DNA of 64,000 bases from JABDOU01 sp041567895 (GTDB lineage Bacteria; Actinomycetota; Acidimicrobiia; Spongiisociales; SHLN01): assembly GCA_041567895.1 (NCBI GenBank), contig JBFGAX010000005.1, forward strand, positions 13,069 to 77,068, read 5' to 3'. The notes under the pieces are model-generated. The model saw only the letters and a list, made by a program, of their open reading frames with translations. It was not told where the DNA came from and searched no databases. How positions within the stretch are numbered: position 1 is the stretch's first letter; the number at the start of each line of letters is the position of its first letter. This document shows positions 9,186-16,717 of this stretch, in pieces. The position numbers and the translations under genes were made by a program.

Positions 9186-9778
9186 TGTTCGAACCTCCGA
9201 TTCAACGACTCGTGGACGAGTTGGCTCGTCTTCCGGGCGTAGGCCAGAAGAGTGCACAGCGCCTCGCGTTTCACCTTCTCAACGTCGATGAGCACGACGC
9301 CAGACGCCTGGCTGACGCCATTATCGAAATGCGAGTTCAGATCCAGCTGTGTCAACGATGCTTCAACGTGAGTGCGTCAGATCTATGCACCATTTGCTCC
9401 GACGGTCGACGGGAACCCGGCTTGATATGCGTTGTCGAACGGGCTCAGGACATCGTCGTCGTAGAACGAACACAGGAATTTCGCGGGAGCTACCACGTCC
9501 TCGGCGGATCGATATCGCCGATTGCAGGCATCGGTCCTGATCAGTTGAGATTCAGGGAACTCCTTGCCAGGGTCGAAGCCGAGGGCATCACCGAAGCCAT
9601 AGCAGCAACCAATCCGACAATCGAAGGTGACGCCACCGCACTGTACCTGGCGCAGTTGCTCAAACCACTTGGAGTAAAGGTATCCAAACTCGCATCGGGG
9701 CTCCCCGTTGGTGGAGACCTCGATTATGCCGATGAGATCACTCTGGGCAGAGCATTGATTGGGCGGCAACAGCTCTAG
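9185..9778 (+). CDS. recR: Recombination mediator RecR
   Basis: Works with RecO/RecF to load RecA at gaps during repair. The 197-residue protein has a helix-hairpin-helix near residues 10-30 (LARLPGVGQKSAQRLAFHL), a C4 zinc motif beginning CQRC near 56 and ending CTIC, and a Toprim domain with VVERAQD and YHVLGG(S)ISP. The stop overlaps the convergent dnaX stop by 4 bp. Confidence 0.97.
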   Translation: MFEPPIQRLVDELARLPGVGQKSAQRLAFHLLNVDEHDARRLADAIIEMRVQIQLCQRCFNVSASDLCTICSDGRREPGLICVVERAQDIVVVERTQEFRGSYHVLGGSISPIAGIGPDQLRFRELLARVEAEGITEAIAATNPTIEGDATALYLAQLLKPLGVKVSKLASGLPVGGDLDYADEITLGRALIGRQQL

Positions 9779-11664
9779 GGACGCGCGGTCTCATCGTCGT
9801 CGACGACCTCAGCGCCGAATTCTTCGATGATCATGTCTGCCGCGTCGGCGTCGCCGGCCTCGACGAGATTGTCTTTGTCGAGAACAACCTCTTCCTGGAC
9901 CGGGATCACGGATCGAGCTGACTCTTGAGCGATATAGGCAATCTCGACGCCTCCGCCGAGAATGTCCGATGCTGCAGTGCCGACGATCATGCGCAGCGCT
10001 TCGTCTGCTTCGAGCGCTTCAATATGAAACGTGAGATGAGACGGAATGAGCAGCCCGAGAACCCCACCGTCGACGGCCGCCGGTTTCGCCTCGCGTAAGA
10101 TTGCAAATCGTCTCGGCCCAACAGCCTGGCGGACACGGTCGACCAGGGCCGGCCACTTCGCCGCCACGGCAGACTGGTCCATCGCCGAAATCGGAGAAGC
10201 TGCCTCGGGTTCGTCAACCGGCAACGACATCGCTTCTCGAGCGCCGGCGGCTGCATCGTCGACAGACGCCTGCGCGGTGGGCACAGCTTCAAAAGGTTCC
10301 GTGCCGTCGCTGACGACCGTCGCAGAAGGAGTACCGCTGGATACCGGCCTGGCTGATGATGACGCCGGAATCACGTCGGCCGTTGATCCGGAAGCCGGTC
10401 TTGACGAGGCGTCGGGTTGCGATTGTCGGCCGGCAGCACCGGCAACCGGACGAGCCGATTCCTCAGCCCGTGATGGTCCGCCAGACGCCTGGTTCGTGTT
10501 CTGTGTCCCTCGCCGAACTCTTTCCTCAATCCAATCAATTCGTGCCGCAAGGGCAGACGGATCGACACTGGTTTCGGGCTTGGTGATCCGGATGATGAGC
10601 AGTTCGGTCACAAGCCGCTCCTCGCGCCCGTCGCGCAGCTGAATGAGTGCTTCTGACATCTGGTCGAGCGCATGCACGACCTGCGAGGGCTGAAGTCGGG
10701 CTGCGACCTGCCTCCAGGTTTCGAGATGATCAGCTGGCACATCGACGATCTCTTCGACATTGCGCGTGTAGATCGTGAGAAAGACGCCCCTGAAGAACGA
10801 CATTGCGTCACCCACGAACTTGCGAAGGTCCAGCCCGTTTGCGGCGACCGACGCGACCAGCTCCAATCCGAGCCGGGCGTCTTGATCGGCGATTGCGTTC
10901 GCCAGACGAACGAACGTGTCGTCTGACACGGCACCCAGTGCGTCGCGAACTCCCGACACGTCGACCACTCCGTCGCCAAGTGCTGCGATCTGTTCGAGCA
11001 AGCTCATCGCGTCTCGCACCGACCCCTCTGCGTGACGAGCAATGGTTGCGAGAGCATCCGATTGGGCTTTGAACGCTTCCTGGTCAGAAATATGTGCAAG
11101 GTGAGTGGCCAGGACATCGATGGGCACCGGGTGGAAGTCAAATCGCTGCGTACGGCTGCGGACGGTATCGAGGAGCTTGTAAGGCTCGGTGGTTGCGAGA
11201 ACGAAATGCACATGGTCGGGTGGCTCTTCAAGCGTCTTCAGAAGCGCATTGGCGGCGGCACGCGAAAGCATGTGAGCTTCGTCGAGGATGTAGACGCGCT
11301 TGTTTCCCTGGACGGACGCCACCGTCCCCACATTCACCCGTATTTCGCGAATGTCTTCGACCTTGTTGTGCGAGGCCGCGTCGAGTTCGATGACGTCCAA
11401 CGACGAACCCTCATTGACCCCAATGCACTGTGGACACACGTTGCAGGGTTCGCCGCTCTCAGAGCGATTCGCGCAATTCAACGATTTCGCGAGAATCCGG
11501 GCGGTCGTCGTCTTACCGGTACCTCGCGGTCCGGCGAATAGGTAGGCGTGCGCGATCCGACCCTCCACCACTTCTTTGGAGAGAGTCTTTGTCACGTGTT
11601 TTTGGCCAACGACCTCTTCAAACGTGCGAGGTCGGTACTTGCGATACAACGCCTGATACTCCAC
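9775..11664 (-). CDS. dnaX: DNA polymerase III subunit gamma/tau
   Basis: Clamp-loader ATPase linking the replicative polymerases. Residues 45-52 are the Walker A loop GPRGTGKT, a zinc cluster with three cysteines follows near 70-85, and the Walker B is VYILDEAHM. Domain III ends near residue 360; a low-complexity Ser/Ala/Glu linker leads to a C-terminal tau-like region. No slippery A-rich frameshift site is evident, so a separate gamma form by frameshifting is not supported. The start is GTG 11664 with a TAGATT box ending 6 nt upstream. Confidence 0.97.
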   Translation of the reverse strand: MEYQALYRKYRPRTFEEVVGQKHVTKTLSKEVVEGRIAHAYLFAGPRGTGKTTTARILAKSLNCANRSESGEPCNVCPQCIGVNEGSSLDVIELDAASHNKVEDIREIRVNVGTVASVQGNKRVYILDEAHMLSRAAANALLKTLEEPPDHVHFVLATTEPYKLLDTVRSRTQRFDFHPVPIDVLATHLAHISDQEAFKAQSDALATIARHAEGSVRDAMSLLEQIAALGDGVVDVSGVRDALGAVSDDTFVRLANAIADQDARLGLELVASVAANGLDLRKFVGDAMSFFRGVFLTIYTRNVEEIVDVPADHLETWRQVAARLQPSQVVHALDQMSEALIQLRDGREERLVTELLIIRITKPETSVDPSALAARIDWIEERVRRGTQNTNQASGGPSRAEESARPVAGAAGRQSQPDASSRPASGSTADVIPASSSARPVSSGTPSATVVSDGTEPFEAVPTAQASVDDAAAGAREAMSLPVDEPEAASPISAMDQSAVAAKWPALVDRVRQAVGPRRFAILREAKPAAVDGGVLGLLIPSHLTFHIEALEADEALRMIVGTAASDILGGGVEIAYIAQESARSVIPVQEEVVLDKDNLVEAGDADAADMIIEEFGAEVVDDDETARP

Positions 11665-11670
11665 GCCAGC

Positions 11671-11676
11671 AATCTA
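11671..11676 (-). promoter_or_regulatory. Candidate -10 box of leaderless dnaX transcript
   Basis: TAGATT, six bases, then the GTG start at 11664. No Shine-Dalgarno sequence. Confidence 0.5.
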
Positions 11677-11759
11677 CTTCTTCGGTCTGACGGCCTCGTA
11701 TCCGGATCCGATCGTGCTTCCTTCCCGCAGGGAGTCTGGAGTTAGGTTGTCGCCCGGAT

Positions 11760-11765
11760 TACCGT
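11760..11765 (+). promoter_or_regulatory. Candidate -10 box of leaderless dgt transcript
   Basis: TACCGT, six bases, then ATG 11772. No ribosome binding site between. Confidence 0.5.
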
Positions 11766-11771
11766 TTACCC

Positions 11772-12779
11772 ATGATTTATGACCGGGACCAGCGCCTGCG
11801 CGATGAGGGTGCCCACCTCTCGTCAATGGCAAAACGCAGTGCGGAGACAAAAGGTCGGGTAGTAACCGAGGACCCAGACCCTTTGCGAACGGACTTCGAG
11901 CGCGATCGCGACCGCATCATCCACAACAAAGCCTTCCGACGGCTAAAGGACAAAACGCAGGTGTTTGTGTCGCCGCTCAACGATCATGTCATCACCCGCC
12001 TGACGCATACGCTCCAGGTAACACAGATCGGTCGGGCAATCTCGAGGGCGCTTCGCCTCAATGAGCCGTTGACGGAGGCCATCTGCCTTGGTCACGATGT
12101 CGGTCATTCGCCTTTCGGTCACATTGGAGAAGAGGCCTTTTCTCCGTACGTCGACGGCGATTGGCTTCACTCGGAACAGAGTGTCCGGATTTTCGAGGTG
12201 CTCGAACCCGAAAACCTCACGTGGGAGGTTCTCGATGGCATCAGGACGCATTCGTGGAGAGTCGAGCCTCCTCCGACCACCGCCGAGGGCATGGTGTGTC
12301 GATACGCCGACCGCATTGCATATCTCACCCACGACGTCGAGGATGCTCTCAGATCAAGGGTCCTGCGGTCGAGCTCAGAATTGCCTCGCTACGGCCTCAA
12401 GATCTTTGGAGAACCCGGCAGCGACTGGATTGATGTGATGATCAACGCCGTGATCTACCAAAGCGAGCGAGACGGGGAGCTGACAATGGAACCATCGGTG
12501 CTAGAGGCCATGAACATTGTCCGGGATTTCATGTTCGAGCGCGTTTACCTTCGTCCCGAGGCAAAGGCGCAGGCCGCAACTGCGGTAGGAGTACTGAGAG
12601 ATCTCACCGACTACTACCTCGATCGACCGATGGAGATCCCTGCTTCTTATCGCCACGAAGACGCCTCCGAGACCCAGGCGGCACTCGACTATGTATCGGG
12701 GATGACGGATCGATTCGCGCTCGAGCTCCATCATTCTCTCGAAAGTACGGGAAGCCTCCGAACGTCGCCGGGGTTGTAG
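11772..12779 (+). CDS. dgt: Deoxyguanosinetriphosphate triphosphohydrolase-like protein
   Basis: HD-superfamily enzyme that splits dNTPs to deoxynucleoside and triphosphate. Motifs run in order: FRRLKDKTQVF, RLTHTLQV (first metal His), GHDVGHSPFGH (HD pair) and YADRIAYLTHD. The 335 residues fit the short bacterial clade. The rhomboid gene starts 5 bp after the stop, so the two probably share a message. Confidence 0.94.
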   Translation: MIYDRDQRLRDEGAHLSSMAKRSAETKGRVVTEDPDPLRTDFERDRDRIIHNKAFRRLKDKTQVFVSPLNDHVITRLTHTLQVTQIGRAISRALRLNEPLTEAICLGHDVGHSPFGHIGEEAFSPYVDGDWLHSEQSVRIFEVLEPENLTWEVLDGIRTHSWRVEPPPTTAEGMVCRYADRIAYLTHDVEDALRSRVLRSSSELPRYGLKIFGEPGSDWIDVMINAVIYQSERDGELTMEPSVLEAMNIVRDFMFERVYLRPEAKAQAATAVGVLRDLTDYYLDRPMEIPASYRHEDASETQAALDYVSGMTDRFALELHHSLESTGSLRTSPGL

Positions 12780-12784
12780 GCGCC

Positions 12785-13597
12785 ATGGAAACGCAACGTG
12801 TGGTCTGCTATCGACACCCTGGCGTCGAAACCAGGCTCAGCTGTTCGGAATGCGAAAAGCCGATCTGCGTTGATTGCGCCGTTCAGGGCCCGGTCGGACA
12901 GAAATGCCCCGAATGTGCACAACAGGTCGGTCGAGGCCGGGTCGTACATGCCCGACCTGTGCGCCGCCGAAGCGGTCTTGGTGCCCTTCCCGGTGTCACC
13001 CGCGCTCTCCTCATGGCCAATGTCGCAGTTTTTGTTGCAGGACTCGTTCCGAGTTTCGAGTCGCTGATATTCGAAAACGGTGCCCTCTTCTCCAATCTGA
13101 CGCTATCTGGTGAGAGTTACCGACTTTTCACCTCCGCATTCATGCACGGCAGCCCGATGCACCTCCTGTTCAACATGTACGCGCTGTACATCCTCGGCCC
13201 TGGCCTCGAGCTGAGGGTCGGCTCGGCGCCGTTCGCCAGCCTTTACGTGGGGAGCGCCCTCGCCGGCGGCACCTTGTTCGTGCTCATGAATGGAGGAGTG
13301 GCAGTGGGAGCGTCTGGCGCGATTTTCGGGCTCTTTGGCGCCTATCTCGTCATGGCGTACGAACGACGAAATACGCCGATTGGTAACGCCCAGCTGCGAA
13401 GCATCGTGGCGATCCTGGGACTCAACGCGGCCATCGGCTTCATAGTGCCGAATGTGGCGTGGGAAGGCCATCTCGGGGGCTTCCTGGCCGGAGTCGTCAT
13501 CGCGGCAATTTGGTCTTGGCGCAAACAGACACCGCGCGACATGGTTCTGACCGGCGTAGTGGTGGCAATTGCAGCGGTCATTGGCGTCATCGTTTGA
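12785..13597 (+). CDS. Rhomboid-family intramembrane serine protease with N-terminal zinc-ribbon
   Basis: Cleaves membrane substrates within the bilayer. Residues 1-45 hold a His/Cys-rich B-box-like ribbon (Cys8, His11, Cys20, Cys23, Cys28, Cys31, Cys41, Cys44). Six or so membrane segments follow from residue 72. The catalytic parts are present: HGSPMHLLFNM at 121-131, Ser177 in GASGAIFG and His229 in EGHLGGF. The zinc module ahead of a rhomboid core is a recurrent actinobacterial design. It lies 5 bp after dgt. Confidence 0.93.
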   Translation: METQRVVCYRHPGVETRLSCSECEKPICVDCAVQGPVGQKCPECAQQVGRGRVVHARPVRRRSGLGALPGVTRALLMANVAVFVAGLVPSFESLIFENGALFSNLTLSGESYRLFTSAFMHGSPMHLLFNMYALYILGPGLELRVGSAPFASLYVGSALAGGTLFVLMNGGVAVGASGAIFGLFGAYLVMAYERRNTPIGNAQLRSIVAILGLNAAIGFIVPNVAWEGHLGGFLAGVVIAAIWSWRKQTPRDMVLTGVVVAIAAVIGVIV

Positions 13598-13618
13598 CAG
13601 AAGAGTCGGTTCAACGAC

Positions 13619-13954
13619 TCACATTTGCTCGTACATCTCATGGACCTTGGCTGCAAACACGAAGTCCCCTCGTTGGAGACCTCCGATGGAGTGCGTCCAG
13701 ATCTCGAGGTCAACTCGTCCCCAGGTGAAAGAGATCATGGGATGGTGGTCTACCTCTTCGGCGAGCTCTCCAACCGAGTTGACAAACGCCAGCGCCTCGG
13801 CGAAATCGGCGAACGTGTAAGTACGGGTCAAGCGTCCGCCTGACGCGGACCACTCTTCATCTAATTCTTTTGACAACTCGGCGGCGTCCGCCGGCACGAG
13901 CGGGTCTCCTGTATGTCGAATTTCAACGGGTTCGTCTGCAAGTCCCATGACCAT
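13619..13954 (-). CDS. Pterin-4a-carbinolamine dehydratase-like protein
   Basis: The 111-residue product has the signature of this family, DHHPMISFTWGRVDLEIWTH followed by IGGL, including the His-His-Pro and late His that act on 4a-hydroxytetrahydropterin. The start is taken at ATG 13954 (ATG 13948 is also possible); the longer frame to 14029 has no family similarity. It is convergent with the rhomboid gene, 21 bp from its stop. No aromatic amino acid hydroxylase is seen nearby, so its physiological partner is unknown. Confidence 0.85.
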   Translation of the reverse strand: MVMGLADEPVEIRHTGDPLVPADAAELSKELDEEWSASGGRLTRTYTFADFAEALAFVNSVGELAEEVDHHPMISFTWGRVDLEIWTHSIGGLQRGDFVFAAKVHEMYEQM

Positions 13955-14050
13955 GAGTATGCCCTTTGGAGGCGAAGAACGCCGACCTTTCACACGCATA
14001 GCCATATACGTTGTCCGTCTCGATCGCAATTGTGCGTTCGATTACCGCCA

Positions 14051-14236
14051 CTACTTCTCTTCTACGACGCCCCGCACTCTTGGGAATCGTGCCGGCGAAT
14101 GGCGGAAACAGAGCTCAGATCGGTTGTATTTGGAGATACGGGTGTCACACTCGTCGTTCTCGCATACCCTTCCCTCTGTGTACGTGCGAGGCTTCCGCGC
14201 GTTGCCCTTTGGCCAACTTGCCTGTGTCACTGTCAT
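14051..14236 (-). CDS. Small zinc-binding protein (61 residues)
   Basis: A strong Shine-Dalgarno sequence, AAGGAGGT, precedes ATG 14236 by a few bases. The middle of the product holds CENDEC, ISKYNRS and CFRH, that is a Cys-x4-Cys ... Cys-x2-His pattern expected to bind one zinc, followed by FPRVRG. Similar short Cys/His proteins with a 'YN' element are, as I recall, common as uncharacterised ORFs in actinobacteria. The N-terminal 20 residues are basic. It lies alone between two genes on the minus strand and in front of the hydroxyacid dehydrogenase. The function is unknown. Confidence 0.72.
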   Translation of the reverse strand: MTVTQASWPKGNARKPRTYTEGRVCENDECDTRISKYNRSELCFRHSPARFPRVRGVVEEK

Positions 14237-14371
14237 CGCACCTCCTTCACGCCTTGTATACGGAGCAGGTGCCTGATCTGGATGACGAATTCCGCTGGAA
14301 ATGCAGGAGGCCGCAGTGGTATGTTCGCCGTGCGATTCACCACACAGGTACTCGAGAACGCGGAGGATGAA

Positions 14372-15328
14372 ATGAAGATCGGGTTTATCGGACTCGGCAA
14401 TGCCGGCGGGAAACTGGCAGGCAGTCTTCAGCGGCACGGATACGACCTGGTGGTTCGTGATCTCGACGTCGCAGCAGCACAACCCTTCCTCGATAACGGT
14501 GCACTCTGGGCGGACTCCCCGCGGGCGCTCGCAGAACAATGCGACATTGTCATCACATGCCTCCCGTCGCCTGCAATCGTGCGGGAGGTGATGGAGTCCG
14601 AAGACGGAGTGCTTGCCGGGTTGAGTGCCGGCAAGACATGGCTCGAGATGAGCACTACAGACGAATCAGAGGTGAGGAGAATCGGGGCACTGGTTACCGC
14701 CACCGGAGCGGATCCGGTCGACTGTCCGATTTCTGGTGGCTGCCATCGGGCGGCGACGGGCAACATTTCCATCTTTGCGGGATGCGATCGAACGGTGTTC
14801 GAACGCATTCTGCCGGTTCTCACCGTCATGGGCAGAAACATTCTTCACGTTGGGGACCTCGGCGCAGCCTCCATTCTCAAGGTGGTGACAAACTATCTCG
14901 CCTCTGTCCATCTCGTCGCGCTCGGGGAAGCCCTCACAACGGCAAAGATGGCCGGGATGGATCTCAATACGACTTACGAAGCGATCCGCATCAGCTCTGG
15001 CAACTCCTTCGTACATGAAACCGAGTCTCAGGTCATCCTCAACGGCAGCTACAACATCAACTTCACCATGGACCTCGTCGTCAAAGACATGAGCCTCTTT
15101 CAAGCGATCGCCGACCGAAACAGTGTGCCACTCGAAGTATCGCCCGTGGTTCTCGACATCTTTCGACGGGGGGAACAGCAACTGGGGCCCCGGTTCTGGT
15201 CGTCAGGAATCGTCAAGCTGCTCGAGGACTCTTGTGGCGTAGAGCTGAGGGCACCCGGATTTCCCGATGAGCTCGTTGACACCGAACCGGAAGAGCCTGG
15301 TCACGAGGTCATCCCTGCCTCAGCGTGA
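14372..15328 (+). CDS. NAD(P)-dependent beta-hydroxyacid dehydrogenase (3-hydroxyisobutyrate dehydrogenase family)
   Basis: The 318-residue enzyme starts at ATG 14372, five bases after GGAGG; a longer in-frame extension to 13913 crosses two minus-strand genes and is not credible. The Rossmann loop GFIGLGNAGGK is at residues 4-14, the substrate loop DCPISGG near 117-123, and the catalytic lysine is Lys170 in SILKVVTNYL. Family members oxidise 3-hydroxyisobutyrate, glycerate or tartronate semialdehyde; the substrate here cannot be fixed. Confidence 0.9.
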   Translation: MKIGFIGLGNAGGKLAGSLQRHGYDLVVRDLDVAAAQPFLDNGALWADSPRALAEQCDIVITCLPSPAIVREVMESEDGVLAGLSAGKTWLEMSTTDESEVRRIGALVTATGADPVDCPISGGCHRAATGNISIFAGCDRTVFERILPVLTVMGRNILHVGDLGAASILKVVTNYLASVHLVALGEALTTAKMAGMDLNTTYEAIRISSGNSFVHETESQVILNGSYNINFTMDLVVKDMSLFQAIADRNSVPLEVSPVVLDIFRRGEQQLGPRFWSSGIVKLLEDSCGVELRAPGFPDELVDTEPEEPGHEVIPASA

Positions 15329-15379
15329 CATCGGTGACTCGGCCACGTGATGTATTAGGTTTTTCATCATCCGATCCCT

Positions 15380-15393
15380 ATTCGGTTCCGAAT
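15380..15393. promoter_or_regulatory. Perfect 14-bp palindrome abutting the ECF sigma start
   Basis: ATTCGGTTCCGAAT is its own reverse complement and ends 2 bp before the sigma factor ATG. No Shine-Dalgarno sequence is present, so this may be an operator or part of an autoregulated leaderless promoter. Confidence 0.35.
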
Positions 15394-15395
15394 AC

Positions 15396-15950
15396 ATGAA
15401 CGATGAAGCCCTCACAGATGACGAGCTTGTTCGGCGCACGAGCGCCGGGGACAGAACGGCCTTTCGAATGGTCTATGAACGACATTCGGGAAGCGTTCTC
15501 GCGCTCGCCAAGCGGGTGTTACGCAACCAGCACCTCGCTGAGGAAGTGACCCAGGACGTGTTCGTACAGCTATGGAACGATCCCGATCGATATGACCCAT
15601 CACGTGGGTCGCTGCGAACGTTTTTGCTCACCATGACGCATGGAAAAAGCGTCGACAGCGTGCGGTCTGAGACATCTCGACGCGCCAGAGAAGAGCGGGA
15701 GGCTCGACTGGTCCCGGTAGTCACAGGCGGCGTCGACGACGACGTCGAGCGATCGAGCGAGGCAGACATGGTCCGATCAGCCCTCACCGACCTCTCATCC
15801 GAACAGCGAGACCCCATCGAGCTGGCCTACTTCGGCGGCCAGACATACCGGGAGGTCGCCCAAACTCTCGGCCTGCCGGAAGGCACGGTCAAGAGTCGCA
15901 TACGCATCGGCATGGCAACCCTTGCCAAAAGCATGGGGTCACCGGCATGA
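15396..15950 (+). CDS. ECF-type RNA polymerase sigma factor (SigK-like)
   Basis: The 184-residue protein has sigma region 2 (residues about 25-95: AEEVTQDVFVQLWNDPDRYD) and region 4 (about 125-180: ELAYFGGQTYREVAQTLGLPEGTVKSRI). The next gene, overlapping by 4 bp, is an anti-sigma factor of the RskA type, so the sigma is probably held inactive at the membrane until a signal. In mycobacterial relatives the pair responds to redox. Targets are unknown; the secreted subtilase convergent with this pair is one guess. Confidence 0.94.
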   Translation: MNDEALTDDELVRRTSAGDRTAFRMVYERHSGSVLALAKRVLRNQHLAEEVTQDVFVQLWNDPDRYDPSRGSLRTFLLTMTHGKSVDSVRSETSRRAREEREARLVPVVTGGVDDDVERSSEADMVRSALTDLSSEQRDPIELAYFGGQTYREVAQTLGLPEGTVKSRIRIGMATLAKSMGSPA

Positions 15951-16717
15951 GCGTTGAAGGTATGGACGAACAGCTCAGAGAAGATCTGGTTCTCTACGCG
16001 CTGGATGCTCTTCCGGCGTCCGAATCGGCTGCGATCGAACGGGCGCTGAGCGAACGCCCAGAACTCTGGCAAATTGTGATCGAGAACCGTGAAGCTCTTG
16101 CTTCTACGACACCCGCATCGCTACCCCCTGCTCCCGACCGCGTGTGGGACAATATCGCCTCGGCTATCGGGTTAGACGATGGCGACGCCGAAGTCGTAGC
16201 TGCGGATCGCCGAATCGAGAGCGACGCCAATCATCGCGAAGCACCGAGTTCCGGCAACGTAGCCCCGTTTCCGTCACAACGCATTGCCAGCGGTTGGATG
16301 TGGAAGGTCGCCGTGGCTGCGTCGGTCGCCGCGGTTGTGTCTTTCGGTCTCGGAAGAGCGAGCGTTGGAGGTGGCGACCCCCTAGAGACGCTCGCCAAAC
16401 AGGTGGCCGAGTCACCCGGCTCCGTCACCGCCACGTTGGAAGCCGACGGAGTTGCGGCCCAAATCGTGCTGGCCGAGAGCGGTGAAGGCTTTCTCCTCAC
16501 GGACAACCTGCCCGCTCTCGACCCGAGCCGAACATATCAGCTGTGGGCCGTTACCGCTGGTGGCGTGACGTCGGCCGGCGTGCTTGGCTCGGACCCGGGA
16601 GTTGTAGCATTCCACACGGCGAGAGCCCATGAGGTGGAGGCGCTCGTCATCACCGAGGAGAACGCGGGCGGCGTGGTCACCTCAGAAGGAACGGTCGTTG
16701 CCACCTGGGGCGTTTAA
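15947..16717 (+). CDS. RskA-type anti-sigma factor
   Basis: A 256-residue membrane protein. The cytoplasmic N-terminus (residues 6-60, with LYALDALPASE) matches the anti-sigma fold that clamps ECF sigma factors, one membrane helix lies near 114-134, and the outer C-terminal domain (from about 145) has LPALDPSRTYQLWAV, the RskA C-terminal signature. The ATG overlaps the sigma stop (ATGA). Its stop overlaps the convergent subtilase stop by 4 bp. Confidence 0.92.
   Translation: MSVEGMDEQLREDLVLYALDALPASESAAIERALSERPELWQIVIENREALASTTPASLPPAPDRVWDNIASAIGLDDGDAEVVAADRRIESDANHREAPSSGNVAPFPSQRIASGWMWKVAVAASVAAVVSFGLGRASVGGGDPLETLAKQVAESPGSVTATLEADGVAAQIVLAESGEGFLLTDNLPALDPSRTYQLWAVTAGGVTSAGVLGSDPGVVAFHTARAHEVEALVITEENAGGVVTSEGTVVATWGV

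Noticed and set aside
9775..11664. Programmed frameshift in dnaX
   Set aside because: No A-rich slippery heptamer with downstream hairpin was seen near the domain III/IV boundary.
13913..14371. N-terminal extension of the hydroxyacid dehydrogenase frame
   Set aside because: It crosses a pterin dehydratase and a small zinc protein on the other strand, lacks family similarity, and a good ribosome binding site precedes ATG 14372.
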